Part shown: in pieces, positions 8,463 through 17,261 of the stretch
How the letters are laid out: every line of letters begins with the position of its first letter
Position numbering within the stretch: the stretch's first letter is position 1
From: Synechococcus sp. PROS-U-1
Lineage (GTDB): Bacteria; Cyanobacteriota; Cyanobacteriia; PCC-6307; Cyanobiaceae
DNA: 64,000 nucleotides
Assembly: GCF_014279755.1 (NCBI RefSeq)
Contig: NZ_CP047951.1
Coordinates: 2,294,001-2,358,000 of the forward strand
Reading direction: 5' to 3'
Position numbers and translations under genes: made by a program
Notes under the pieces: model-generated
What the model was told of the DNA's origin: nothing
Database searches by the model: none
What the model saw: the letters and a program-made list of their open reading frames with translations, nothing else

Positions 8463-9606
8463 ATGACTCATCCTGAGCGGCTCCGCTCTCGCCTTTGACT
8501 TCCAGGCCACCACCCCCTGTGCGGCTGAGGTGGTGGAGGCAATGGCGCCCTTCTGGAGTGCGGAATGGGGCAATGCGTCCAGCCGTCAGCATCGGCTCGG
8601 CCTCAGCGCCTCTGCAGCTGTGAAGTTGGCGCGGCGGCAGCTGGCGGAGGCTCTGGGGGTGACCCCGGAACGGCTGGTGTTCACCAGCGGTGCCACGGAA
8701 GCCAACAACCTGGCCCTGCTGGGCCATGCCCGCGCCCTGGGCAGCGGCCATCTGATCAGCGTGGCCACCGAGCACCACGCTGTGCTCGATCCCCTGAAGC
8801 AACTACAGCGGGAAGGGTTCAGCGTCACCCTGCTGAACCCAGGTCCCGATGGTCTGATCACCCCTGCGCAACTGGAGGCGGCGATCACCCTCAAGACGCG
8901 GCTGGTGAGCGTGATGGCGGCCAACAACGAAATCGGCGTGCTCCAGCCGCTGGAGCAGCTGGGAGCTGTCTGCCGGGCCCATGGCATCACCCTGCACAGC
9001 GATGGGGCCCAGGCCTTCGGGACGCTGCCGCTGAACCCCGACGCCCTTGGGGTTGACCTGCTCAGCCTCAGTGCCCACAAGCTCTATGGGCCCAAGGGGA
9101 TCGGCGCCCTGGTGCTGCGGGAGGGCATCGCCATCGAACCGCTGCAGTGGGGAGGCGGCCAGGAGGCGGGACTGCGTGCCGGCACCCTGCCCACCGCCTT
9201 GATCGTGGGCTTTGCCGCAGCAGCCCGCCTGGCAATGCAGGAGCAGGAGCAGCGCAACGACCGGCTTGAGCACTTACGCAATCAGCTTTGGGAGGGCCTG
9301 CAGCAGGGCCTCCCCGGCGTGCTGCTCAATGGAGCCCTTCAGCCGCGTCTGCCCCACAACCTCAATATCAGCCTGCCCGGGGTGAACGGCAGCCGCCTGC
9401 ACCGGGCCCTGCGCCCACAACTGGCCTGCAGCAGTGGCTCCGCTTGCAGCAACGGAGCGCCATCCCACGTACTCCAGGCGATCGGTCGCTCGCGCGCTGA
9501 AGCCGAAGCCTCCCTGCGCCTCAGCCTGGGACGCGACACCAGAGACGCCGAGGTGGAACAGGCCATCGGCGTGATCTCCGACGCCGTTGCTGCCGCCAAG
9601 GGTTGA
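8463..9606 (+). CDS. Cysteine desulfurase (NifS/IscS type), start or frame unusual
   Basis: A class V PLP enzyme that removes sulfur from cysteine for Fe-S or other sulfur transfer. It has the NifS N-terminal motif DFQATTPC at 8497-8520, FTSGATEANNLAL, TEHHAVLDP, the HSDGAQAF block, PLP lysine in SLSAHKLYGPKG, and active cysteine region LACSSGSACSNG. The first canonical in-frame start is GTG 8530, which would remove the conserved ATTP motif; an in-frame stop lies at 8464-8466. The only upstream ATG (8463) is in another frame and meets TGA at 8496, in the context CTT-TGA-C. A +1 shift there yields a continuous enzyme of about 380 residues. Alternatives are a non-ATG start (CTG 8473 or ATC 8470) or a sequence error. 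Confidence 0.85.
8493..8499 (+). other. Candidate +1 frameshift site CTTTGAC
   Basis: In the frame of ATG 8463 the codons read CTT TGA C; slipping one base forward gives Leu-Asp and joins the desulfurase frame exactly at its conserved Asp (GAC 8497). The heptamer is identical to the prfB recoding site at 19969-19975. Unlike prfB, there is no Shine-Dalgarno-like stimulator just upstream. Confidence 0.4.
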
Positions 9607-9612
9607 GCTCCC

Positions 9613-9618
9613 TAACGT
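9613..9618 (+). promoter_or_regulatory. Candidate -10 element
   Basis: TAACGT followed by C, 21 nt before the ATG at 9640 and just after the desulfurase stop. It fits the TAnnnT pattern used elsewhere in the window. Confidence 0.35.
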
Positions 9619-9639
9619 CCGCGCAGCTGCCTTGATGCC

Positions 9640-10449
9640 ATGGCCACCACCCCCTCACCAACAGGTATCTCCATAGGACAAGCCCTGCAGGACGGCTGGC
9701 AGGTGTTTCGGCGCACCCCCTGGCCATTTGTGAGCTTTGTGCTGCTCAGCTTCGGATGCAGCCTGGCGCTGGACTGGCTGCCCACGCCCGCCGACAACCT
9801 GGCCAGCGGTTTGGTCAATCTCTGGGTCTCGATCGGCCTGATGCGCGGGGTCTGGCTGGGCTTGCAAGGGAAACAACCGACCTTTGGCGACCTGATCAAG
9901 CTCAATCCAGGGGCCACATGGCGCTTGTTCAGCCGTCAATTTGTTTTGGGCCTGCTGCTGACGCTGATCAGCGGCGGAGCGTTCGCCTTAGCGGTGAACG
10001 CTGCGCAGGCCAGCCCCATGGTGGAGGAACTGGTCAGCCTGAGCGTGGGACCGGATGGGTCAGACCCCAGCCAACTGCCTGTGTTGCTGGCTGCGCTCCA
10101 GGCTTTGGGCTTGCAGCTGCTGAGCAGCCCCATCGCGATGCTGCTCCTGGTGCTGGGCAGTGCCTTAAGCCTGTACGTGCAGGTGAACCAGGCCTTTCTG
10201 GGTTACCTGGCGGTGCTGAAAGGCCTTGGCCCCATCCAGGCCCTGCAGGCGGGCTTCACCACGGTGCAACAGCACTGGTGGACGGTGTTTGGCCTGCTGG
10301 TGCTGCAACTGGGCATTTTGGTGCTTGGCTTTGTGGCCTGCGGCTTTGGCCTCCTGGCGGCCGTTCCCGTAGTGTCTGGCCTCACCGCTTCCGCCTACCT
10401 GCAGTTGTTCGGGGATGACGATGCCGCCGGGTTCCTCAGCGGCCGCTAA
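9640..10449 (+). CDS. Multi-pass membrane protein, similar to the one at 12961
   Basis: A 269-residue integral membrane protein with about six hydrophobic segments and no catalytic motif. The layout, a cytoplasmic-looking N-terminus ending in [18 protein letters not shown] followed by long Leu/Val/Ala helices, resembles DUF975/YIP-like bacterial membrane proteins. The C-terminal helix [20 protein letters not shown] resembles the CGxGxxxxxP pattern of the protein encoded at 12961-13638, so the two may be distant paralogues. Its stop overlaps the convergent rsmH stop by 4 nt. Function unknown. Confidence 0.8.
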   Translation: MATTPSPTGISIGQALQDGWQVFRRTPWPFVSFVLLSFGCSLALDWLPTPADNLASGLVNLWVSIGLMRGVWLGLQGKQPTFGDLIKLNPGATWRLFSRQFVLGLLLTLISGGAFALAVNAAQASPMVEELVSLSVGPDGSDPSQLPVLLAALQALGLQLLSSPIAMLLLVLGSALSLYVQVNQAFLGYLAVLKGLGPIQALQAGFTTVQQHWWTVFGLLVLQLGILVLGFVACGFGLLAAVPVVSGLTASAYLQLFGDDDAAGFLSGR

Positions 10450-11330
10450 GCAGCAGCCAGGCGCTGGGCCACGCGCCATTTGGCACTGCGGCTGCGGGGA
10501 TTGGCCTCTTCCTCCTGCTCGGTGGCCACCACCGGCTTGCGGGTGATCCGCTGCAGGCGCTCATCCCGCAAAAAAGCCGTTTTGACGCGGCGGTCTTCCA
10601 GCGAATGGAAGCTGATGATCCCCAGCAGGCCCTCGGGCTCCAGCCAGTCGGGGGCCTGCTGCAGCAAGCGATCCAGCACGCCCAGCTCATCGTTGACCGC
10701 AATCCTCAGGGCCTGAAAGGTGCGGGTGGCGGGGTGGATCCGTCCCCGCCGCGCCTTGGGGGGGTAACAACCGGCCACGGCGTAGGCCAAGGCCGCCGTG
10801 CCGTCATAGGCGCCTCTCTCCTTGAGGTCGGCTTTGATCCGTCGGGCGATGCGGCGGGAGAGCCGCTCCTCCCCATAGCCATAGATCAGATCCGCCAGCT
10901 CGTTCTCTTCCAGGCGGTCGATCAGCTCAGCAGCGGTCTCTCCCTCACCGCCGGAATTCATGCGCATGTCCAAGGGACCATCCAGACGAAAACTGAAGCC
11001 GCGCTCCGCCACATCCAACTGGGGGCTGCTCACCCCAAGATCGGCCAGCACCATCACAGCGGGCTCCGGCGGCACGTAGTCGGCAAAGTTGGTGGCCACG
11101 ATCGAGATGCGCTCGCCAAAGGGGGCCAAACGCACCGCTGCCGCTGCCCGGGCCGTGGGGTCCTGGTCCAGACCGATCAGGCGCAGGCCGGGATGCTGTT
11201 CCAGCAACAGGGCGCTATGGCCGCCGCCACCGAGGGTGGCGTCGATCAACAGGCCCTCCGAACGCGGGATCTGCCGGGCCGCATCCAGCACCGCATCGGC
11301 CAGTACCGGCACATGGCTGAAGGGGGACAC
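10446..11330 (-). CDS. rsmH: 16S rRNA (cytosine-1402-N4) methyltransferase
   Basis: RsmH (MraW) methylates N4 of C1402 in the 30S decoding centre. The 294-residue sequence begins [11 protein letters not shown], has SAM motif [13 protein letters not shown] at about residues 27-39, [39 protein letters not shown], and the C-terminal [13 protein letters not shown] typical of the family. In many bacteria it heads the mur/division cluster; here it stands alone between a membrane protein gene and divergent ndhH. Confidence 0.97.
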   Translation of the reverse strand: MSPFSHVPVLADAVLDAARQIPRSEGLLIDATLGGGGHSALLLEQHPGLRLIGLDQDPTARAAAAVRLAPFGERISIVATNFADYVPPEPAVMVLADLGVSSPQLDVAERGFSFRLDGPLDMRMNSGGEGETAAELIDRLEENELADLIYGYGEERLSRRIARRIKADLKERGAYDGTAALAYAVAGCYPPKARRGRIHPATRTFQALRIAVNDELGVLDRLLQQAPDWLEPEGLLGIISFHSLEDRRVKTAFLRDERLQRITRKPVVATEQEEEANPRSRSAKWRVAQRLAAA

Positions 11331-11351
11331 AAGCCACAGGCGAAGACTCCT

Positions 11352-11357
11352 TAAGAT
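11352..11357 (+). promoter_or_regulatory. Candidate -10 element of ndhH
   Basis: TAAGAT followed by C, 27 nt before the ndhH ATG, in the short gap with divergent rsmH. The same TAAGATC is found at the same distance before eno. Confidence 0.45.
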
Positions 11358-11384
11358 CTACTCATCGATCGGACCACCGCTCCC

Positions 11385-12569
11385 ATGACGCAGCTGGAAA
11401 CGCGCACGGAGCCCATGGTGGTGAACTTCGGGCCACACCACCCCTCGATGCACGGGGTGCTGCGGCTTGTGGTCACCCTTGATGGTGAGGATGTGGTCGA
11501 CTGCGAACCGGTGATCGGTTACCTCCATCGCGGCATGGAGAAGATTGCGGAGAACCGCACGAACGTGATGTTCGTGCCCTACGTGAGCCGCATGGACTAC
11601 GCGGCGGGGATGTTCTACGAGGCGATCGTGGTCAACGCCCCGGAGAAACTGGCGGACATCCCGGTGCCCAAACGGGCCAGCTACATCCGGGTGCTGATGT
11701 TGGAGCTCAACCGCATCGCCAACCATCTGCTCTGGCTTGGACCCTTCCTCGCAGACGTGGGGGCCCAGACACCGTTCTTCTACATCTTCCGCGAACGGGA
11801 GATGATTTATGACCTCTGGGAAGCCGCCACCGGCCAGCGGCTGATTAACAACAACTATTTCCGCATCGGAGGAGTTGCCGCTGACCTGCCCTGGGGCTGG
11901 CTGGAAAAATGCCGCGATTTCTGCGACTGGTTCGGCCCCAAGATCGATGAATACGAAAAGCTGATTACCAACAACCCGATTTTCCGGCGCCGGATTGAAG
12001 GCCTGGGAACGATCGAGAAGCAGGACGCTATCAACTGGAGCCTCTCCGGCCCGATGCTGCGCGCGTCCGGCGTGCCCTGGGATCTGCGTAAGGTCGATCA
12101 CTACGAGTGCTACGACGACTTCGACTGGCAGGTGGCCTGGGAAAAAGAGGGCGACTGCTTTGCCCGCTACCGCGTGCGCATCGAAGAAATGCGCCAGTCG
12201 CTCAAGATCCTGCGCCAGGCCTGCGACATGATTCCAGGAGGCCCCACCGAAAACCTCGAGGCCAAGCGCCTCAACGAAGGCAAGGGAAGCGACGCCGCAG
12301 GTTTCGATTTCCAGTACGTGGCCAAGAAGGTGGCCCCCACCTTCAAGATCCCCAACGGCGAGCTCTACACCCGGCTGGAATCAGGCAAGGGCGAGATCGG
12401 CGTGTTCATCCAGGGCAACAACGACGTCACTCCCTGGCGCTTCAAGATCCGCGCTGCCGACAGCAATAACCTGCAGATCCTTCCCCACATCCTCAAGGGA
12501 CACAAGGTGGCCGACATCATGGCCATCCTCGGTTCCATCGACGTGATCATGGGATCGGTCGATCGCTGA
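11385..12569 (+). CDS. ndhH: NAD(P)H-quinone oxidoreductase subunit H
   Basis: Subunit of the hydrophilic arm of cyanobacterial NDH-1 (49-kDa/NuoD homologue), which forms part of the plastoquinone-binding site at the thylakoid and supports cyclic electron flow and respiration. The 394 residues show [16 protein letters not shown] at the N-terminus, [25 protein letters not shown], and the C-terminal [18 protein letters not shown] that ends these proteins. Length matches the family. It is followed within 25 nt by a DUF2752 gene on the same strand. Confidence 0.98.
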   Translation: MTQLETRTEPMVVNFGPHHPSMHGVLRLVVTLDGEDVVDCEPVIGYLHRGMEKIAENRTNVMFVPYVSRMDYAAGMFYEAIVVNAPEKLADIPVPKRASYIRVLMLELNRIANHLLWLGPFLADVGAQTPFFYIFREREMIYDLWEAATGQRLINNNYFRIGGVAADLPWGWLEKCRDFCDWFGPKIDEYEKLITNNPIFRRRIEGLGTIEKQDAINWSLSGPMLRASGVPWDLRKVDHYECYDDFDWQVAWEKEGDCFARYRVRIEEMRQSLKILRQACDMIPGGPTENLEAKRLNEGKGSDAAGFDFQYVAKKVAPTFKIPNGELYTRLESGKGEIGVFIQGNNDVTPWRFKIRAADSNNLQILPHILKGHKVADIMAILGSIDVIMGSVDR

Positions 12570-12593
12570 TCCCTGAACCGTTTTCTGCGGCGG

Positions 12594-12956
12594 TTGCAAC
12601 GCACGGGCTTTCTGTTGCCCGTGTCCCTGACCGGTGCGTTGTGGCTCAAGGGAGTGCATCCAGGCCTTCCTGGCCTGAGCTGCCCGCTCCGTGCCCTCAC
12701 GGGCGTGCCCTGCCCCACCTGCTTTCTGACCCGAGCGACAGGAGCAGCTCTTTCGGGTGATCTGAGCGGATCACTGCAATGGCATCTCTTCGGCCCCATC
12801 ACTGCCCTGGGGCTGGTGCTCTGGTGCGCTCTAGCCCTCCACCAACGCCGTCTGATCCCGAAGGGGGTGCCCCTCTGGCCCATTCCCTGGATTGGTGGAG
12901 GGTTGATCGGCTATTGGCTGTTGCGGCTGGGCACCAACAGCTGGCCCAGCGGCTGA
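12594..12956 (+). CDS. DUF2752 membrane protein
   Basis: A 120-residue protein with the DUF2752 signature: GLSCPLRALTGVPCPTCFLTRA (paired Cys motifs CP...PCPxC and Thr-Arg) followed by LSGDLSGSLQWH and two hydrophobic helices. The function of the family is unknown; the Cys pairs suggest metal or redox binding. No ATG is available: TTG 12594 is the only canonical start after the ndhH stop, so initiation by TTG and coupling with ndhH are likely. Its stop is 4 nt from the convergent membrane protein gene. Confidence 0.75.
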   Translation: MQRTGFLLPVSLTGALWLKGVHPGLPGLSCPLRALTGVPCPTCFLTRATGAALSGDLSGSLQWHLFGPITALGLVLWCALALHQRRLIPKGVPLWPIPWIGGGLIGYWLLRLGTNSWPSG

Positions 12957-12960
12957 GCCC

Positions 12961-13638
12961 TCAACGCAACAGACCGCGCTCATAGGCAACGTTCTGCAGG
13001 AAAAAACTGGCCATGGGAATCACCACAAAGCCACCCAAACCACAGGTGATCAGGGCCAAAAATGCCACGACGAGGCCCGTCAACACTTCAAGGCCCACAA
13101 AGCTCAGGCCGTTCTCAGAGCGGTAGACCACTTGAAACGACTGGGCGAACGCTTCACCAATGCCCATGTCGGTGACGAAGATGCGATTCACAAACACGGG
13201 CGTGACCAGAGCAATAGCAATGCCCGGAAGAATGCAAAGCAGAAAACCGATGGTCGTGGCCAGCGAAAAGAACAGTCCAGCCAGGAGATAACGCCACAAA
13301 CGGCGTGTCAGCAGCTGACAGGCCGCCTCAATCGTCACGACCTCACCACCCTCGTAATACAGAGCAGGTACAGCCACCAGCAACACCGACAACAGGCTGG
13401 CGAGGAGTGTGAAGGGCAATTGAACCAGTTGGGCCAGAACAGCCCCGAGCCCCAGCGCCGCATCGCTGCTGCCGATGCCCGCGGACACCACAACGATGAT
13501 CAGGGCATAAGCAAGAACACCAAGCAGCGACAGAACAATGGAGCCCACCCAGATCACCAACACCACGGGAATGTGGTGCAGAAAGGCCTGCCATGCCTTT
13601 TGGATGGACGGGGGCTCGAAGGCGATCGGCGCTGCCAT
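12961..13638 (-). CDS. Multi-pass membrane protein (paralogue-like of 9640)
   Basis: A 225-residue hydrophobic protein with about six transmembrane segments, starting IQKAWQAFLHHIPVVLVIW. It contains LCILPGIAIALVTPVFVNRI, GIGEAFAQSFQVVY and a C-terminal LITCGLGGFVVIPMASFF, a layout seen in DUF975/DUF4013-type proteins with internally repeated helix hairpins. It resembles the protein at 9640-10449 in architecture and in the final CGxG helix. No enzymatic residues seen. Function unknown; convergent with the DUF2752 gene. Confidence 0.78.
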   Translation of the reverse strand: MAAPIAFEPPSIQKAWQAFLHHIPVVLVIWVGSIVLSLLGVLAYALIIVVVSAGIGSSDAALGLGAVLAQLVQLPFTLLASLLSVLLVAVPALYYEGGEVVTIEAACQLLTRRLWRYLLAGLFFSLATTIGFLLCILPGIAIALVTPVFVNRIFVTDMGIGEAFAQSFQVVYRSENGLSFVGLEVLTGLVVAFLALITCGLGGFVVIPMASFFLQNVAYERGLLR

Positions 13639-13698
13639 GGTTCAGGCTGAACGTTCTGTCAGGGTGACAGTCGGCACCGGCTTCGACAACACAACGCC

Positions 13699-14148
13699 AT
13701 GACCTCTGCCCCCTGGCTGGAGCTGAGCCGGACGGTGCGCTTTAGCGACACCGACGCTGCAGGCGTGATGCACTTCCAGCAGCTGCTGGGCTGGTGCCAC
13801 CAGGCCTGGGAAGAAAGCCTGGAATGCTTTGGCCTCCCGGCTGGTTCGATCTTCCCCGGCGGCCGCGGGGAGCAACCCAGCGTGGCCTTGCCGGTCGTGC
13901 ACTGCCATGTCGATTTCCGCGCCCCGGTGCAGGTGGGCGACAAGCTGCTGATCCGCCTGGCACCGGAACGGCTCGATCCCAGCAGTTTTGAGGTAACCAG
14001 CCAGGTGCTGCTGGAGGAGCAGCTGGTCGCCTGCGGTTGCCTGCGGCATGTGGCCATCGACGCCAACACGCGTCGCCGCTGTGCCCTCCCCGATGGCGTG
14101 GACCGTTGGCTGGAAGCGTCAAGCCTTGGCCGAATCCAACCGCTCTAA
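13699..14148 (+). CDS. menI: 1,4-dihydroxy-2-naphthoyl-CoA hydrolase
   Basis: A 149-residue hotdog-fold (4HBT) thioesterase. The motif RFSDTDAAGVMHFQQLLGWCHQAWEE at the N-terminus carries the catalytic Asp of the 4HBT/DHNA-CoA group, and the middle strand VHCHVDFRAPVQVGDKL is typical. In cyanobacteria this enzyme releases DHNA from DHNA-CoA for phylloquinone. Location beside menE, menC, menA and menF supports the assignment over a generic acyl-CoA thioesterase. Its 3' end overlaps the convergent menE by 30 nt. Confidence 0.9.
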   Translation: MTSAPWLELSRTVRFSDTDAAGVMHFQQLLGWCHQAWEESLECFGLPAGSIFPGGRGEQPSVALPVVHCHVDFRAPVQVGDKLLIRLAPERLDPSSFEVTSQVLLEEQLVACGCLRHVAIDANTRRRCALPDGVDRWLEASSLGRIQPL

Positions 14149-15285
14149 CCAATTCCGCCAGCGCTGACGCTGCCATTTCCCCAGCACCGAGGGGGCCAAG
14201 GCGGGGCACAACACCCAGCGCCGGGGTGTCTCCGCCGGCGACCAGGAGCGCGTCAGGGCCATAAGGCGCGGAAGCACCGCAGCGTCAGCACTGCCCACCA
14301 GCGCTACCAGCCGCTGCCCCCACTCGGAATCATCAACACCCAGCAACAGCACGGCGCTCACCGGAACAGATACCGCCTGCGCCGCCGCCATCAAACGCTG
14401 CTCGAGCGGCTCAGGAAAAACGGTTTCACCTCCGGAATGAATCGCCCCATCCATTCGGCCCATGATCTGAAGGCCTGGGGTAAAAGCGGCCCGATCCCCG
14501 GAGCGCCACCAGCCGTCCGCATCCTTGAGCTGTTCAAACCGATCCGGCTGATCCGCACTCCAACGGCCCAGGGCCAACCGATCGGTGCGCACCTCCAGGG
14601 CCCCATCAGCCGCCAGTCGCAGCTCCACATCCACCAGCGGATCCCCACAACCCGGCTCACCTGCCAGGAACCGATCCGGCGGCATGGCCGCCACCATCGC
14701 CGCCGTCTCCGTCGACCCATAACAGGGCGCCAGCGGCAGCCGCAAGGCACGAGCCTGCTCCTCCACTGGAGACGGAAGGGCAGCGCCACCGATCCAGATC
14801 AGCTCCAACTGCTGCAGGAACGCCACCCCGTCGGGATCGGCCAGCAGACGCGCCAGCTGCGTGGGCACCAACGACAGCAGCACAGGCTTGATTCCCCACG
14901 CGGGCATGCTCCGGCAAAACGCGAGCAATTCGGTGGGGGTTTTCATCAACCCCGGCGCCAGTTGCTGATGCCCCGCGCCCCAGCAGCGGGCGCGCCACCA
15001 AGGCATCAGACCACTCACATGGGCCAGCGGCAGTGGGTTGAGCAACAGGGTGGCGGCGGGGTCAAGACCGATCCCCGTCAACCAATGGGCGGTGGCTGCT
15101 GCCGAACGGTCCAGATGAAGCGACGGCTGGGCGCAGTAACTGCTGCCGCCACTGCTGCCACCACTCCGCACGACAACCCCTGGGCCCGGCGGCAATTGAG
15201 CGATGGGGGCCGCTTCCGCCTCGGGCGACAGGGACACCCACTGCCCCGTTGCCAGCCCCTGCCCCAGCCGCTCGAACTCACTCAT
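14119..15285 (-). CDS. menE: o-Succinylbenzoate-CoA ligase
   Basis: An ANL-superfamily ligase that activates o-succinylbenzoate with CoA. The 388 residues contain the P-loop-like VVRSGGSSGGSSYC, the core ACYGSTETAAMVA, the Asp motif WWRSGDRAAF and the hinge IMGRMDGAIHSGGETVFP. It is short for the superfamily, as MenE proteins often are. ATG 15285 is chosen because it overlaps the menC stop by 4 nt (ATGA); the frame is open upstream but those residues belong to the menC region in another frame. Last gene of the menA-menC-menE operon. Confidence 0.92.
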   Translation of the reverse strand: MSEFERLGQGLATGQWVSLSPEAEAAPIAQLPPGPGVVVRSGGSSGGSSYCAQPSLHLDRSAAATAHWLTGIGLDPAATLLLNPLPLAHVSGLMPWWRARCWGAGHQQLAPGLMKTPTELLAFCRSMPAWGIKPVLLSLVPTQLARLLADPDGVAFLQQLELIWIGGAALPSPVEEQARALRLPLAPCYGSTETAAMVAAMPPDRFLAGEPGCGDPLVDVELRLAADGALEVRTDRLALGRWSADQPDRFEQLKDADGWWRSGDRAAFTPGLQIMGRMDGAIHSGGETVFPEPLEQRLMAAAQAVSVPVSAVLLLGVDDSEWGQRLVALVGSADAAVLPRLMALTRSWSPAETPRRWVLCPALAPSVLGKWQRQRWRNWLERLDSAKA

Positions 15286-16250
15286 GCCGCCGCCGCCCAG
15301 ACCTGCTCTGGATCCGTGGAGAACAAAACCCCCGATGGCGTCCAGCCGGGGGCCAAGCCCGGTGCCGCCGGCGTGGGCCCCTGGGCCTGAAGCCCGGCCA
15401 GATGCTCCAGCCAACGCCGACCAATGCCTGTTTCAAACGCTGTGCTCAGCATCCGTTGGGGCACCCCAACCTGCAGCTCCTGCAACAGCAGGCGGGGATC
15501 GCCCTCCAGCGCAGGCCGCCTGACCTGCCAGCCGCTCCAGCTGCGGCGAAGCTCCGGGCGCTGGTCGAGGGATTCATCGAGGGCCACCGGACCCAGCGCC
15601 GCCAACTGCTCCAAACCAGCTTGATCGTCCACCGCCAATGGCTGCTCCAACCAAGCCAGACGCGGGTCAGCACGCAACCGGTGCATCCAGGCCTGCGCCG
15701 TGCTGCGGTCCCAGCCGCCGTTGGCATCCAGACGCAACCGGGCCGTGGGAGGCAGCCGTTGGAGCAGCTGCTCGAGCAGCTGGCGCTCCAGGGGATCCGC
15801 CTCCGTTGCCACCTTCCACTTGAACGTGCGCCCCTCAAGGCCACCTGCCGATGCCGCCGCAGCCTCCAGGGCCGTGAGCATGGCCTCACCAGCCGGCAAC
15901 AACAGTGCCGGCACAGGCGCCTTCAGCCATCCCTGGGTACCAGCAGCCCCCACCACACCCTGCAGCTCCGCCAGCGCCGCACCAAGACCAAAGCCAAGTG
16001 CCCCTGGCACATCCCGCAGCAGGGTCTCCAACTGAGCCTTGGAGACCACATCCGACAGCGAGGTGAGGGCGTCTTCACAGGAGAACCACTGCTGTTGCTC
16101 GAGTGGGGCCACTTCGCCCCAGCCCACCGCCCCTTGATCGTCGTCCAGACGCAGCAACCAGCCACAGCGCTCAGTCAGCACGCCTGCTGCCGTGCGCAGC
16201 GGCTGCAGCAGGGCAAAGCGGAAGCGGCGACGCTGCAACCGGAGCGTCAT
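15282..16250 (-). CDS. menC: o-Succinylbenzoate synthase
   Basis: An enolase-superfamily dehydratase converting SHCHC to o-succinylbenzoate. The 322-residue protein has the KxK motif in FKWKVA, the metal-binding RLDANGGWD, LEQPL and ALDESL, in the order of the muconate-lactonizing barrel, with an N-terminal capping domain (WGEVAPLE). ATG 16250 overlaps the menA stop by 4 nt, which decides the start against a longer open frame reaching 16649. Confidence 0.92.
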   Translation of the reverse strand: MTLRLQRRRFRFALLQPLRTAAGVLTERCGWLLRLDDDQGAVGWGEVAPLEQQQWFSCEDALTSLSDVVSKAQLETLLRDVPGALGFGLGAALAELQGVVGAAGTQGWLKAPVPALLLPAGEAMLTALEAAAASAGGLEGRTFKWKVATEADPLERQLLEQLLQRLPPTARLRLDANGGWDRSTAQAWMHRLRADPRLAWLEQPLAVDDQAGLEQLAALGPVALDESLDQRPELRRSWSGWQVRRPALEGDPRLLLQELQVGVPQRMLSTAFETGIGRRWLEHLAGLQAQGPTPAAPGLAPGWTPSGVLFSTDPEQVWAAAA

Positions 16251-17191
16251 CCGCCGGTCCAGACGCGAGCCAAAGCCAAGCCCACACTCAGCCCCAGACC
16301 ATTCCAGCCCTGAAAGCGCAAGGCCAGAAACTTGCTGCCGCTGATCCGCTCCGGCTGGTCGTGGTGGCGCTGGAGCAGACGCATCAACTGCACCCCCGCA
16401 GGAAGACCGAGAGCGCTCAATAAAACCGTCGGAGGCCAGTCCCCGTGCAGCACGGGCACCCACTCCAAAGCGAGCGTCAAGGCCACAAACCAGGGCACCA
16501 GTGCCGCCGCCCGGCGCGTGCCAAGACGCACCACCGGCGAGCGTTTGCCGTGGGCCGCATCCTCTTCCACCTGATGGAAATGGGAACAGAACAACACCAG
16601 GGTGGTCGCCAGGGCAGGGCCTGCCCCCAACATCCAAGCGGTACCCCATGGGATCGACTCAGCCCCCCTGGGCTGCAACACCAACAGGGCCGCAGCGGTG
16701 GCGAACGGACCAAACGCCAGCCAGCACAGGGGCTCACCCAAGCCGCGGTAGCCCAAGCGAAACGGAGGACCCTGGTACACGTAGCCCAGGCCGCAACACA
16801 CCAACACCAGGCCCAACACCGCCCAGGTGCTGTTCCAGGCCAGCAACGCCATCAACAGCAACCCCACCACCAAGGCGGCGGACGCCCCCTGGGCAACGCG
16901 ATCCCTGCGGCCGGTGAGGTTCACCACCGAATGGGGCTTACCGGAGGCATCAACACCCGTCGCCGCATCAAAAACATCGTTGCTGAGGTTTTCCCAGAGC
17001 AACAACAAGATGGCCGCCAGCCAAAAGCCGCCGAGCTGCAGCCATCTCAGGGACCCTTCAACACCGAAATGCCATCCAGCCGCGACCAGCACTGGCATCA
17101 CAGCGACGGAATACATCGGCCACTTGATGGCTGCCTTCCACAAACGGCGCCGATCGGCGTAACGGGATGCGACAGCCTGCGGCTCAGACAT
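16247..17191 (-). CDS. menA: 1,4-dihydroxy-2-naphthoate prenyl/phytyltransferase
   Basis: A UbiA-superfamily membrane prenyltransferase that joins a phytyl (or other prenyl) chain to DHNA, the committed step to phylloquinone. The 314 residues contain the first Asp-rich motif NLSNDVFDAATGVD at about residue 65, the second region VEEDAAHGKRSP, and about eight hydrophobic helices. ATG 17191 is chosen; the frame is open to 17554 but the extension is not hydrophobic or conserved-looking. First gene of the operon and divergent from menF 70 nt away. Confidence 0.94.
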   Translation of the reverse strand: MSEPQAVASRYADRRRLWKAAIKWPMYSVAVMPVLVAAGWHFGVEGSLRWLQLGGFWLAAILLLLWENLSNDVFDAATGVDASGKPHSVVNLTGRRDRVAQGASAALVVGLLLMALLAWNSTWAVLGLVLVCCGLGYVYQGPPFRLGYRGLGEPLCWLAFGPFATAAALLVLQPRGAESIPWGTAWMLGAGPALATTLVLFCSHFHQVEEDAAHGKRSPVVRLGTRRAAALVPWFVALTLALEWVPVLHGDWPPTVLLSALGLPAGVQLMRLLQRHHDQPERISGSKFLALRFQGWNGLGLSVGLALARVWTGG

Positions 17192-17261
17192 GGAAAGGTT
17201 CGGTTCCCGCAGGGCGAAGACCCATACATTTGAGCAGTAACCCTGGCCAGAAACGCCGCGG

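Noticed and set aside
14437-15390. 317-codon plus-strand frame opposite menE
   Set aside because: Antisense to a clear AMP-ligase gene.
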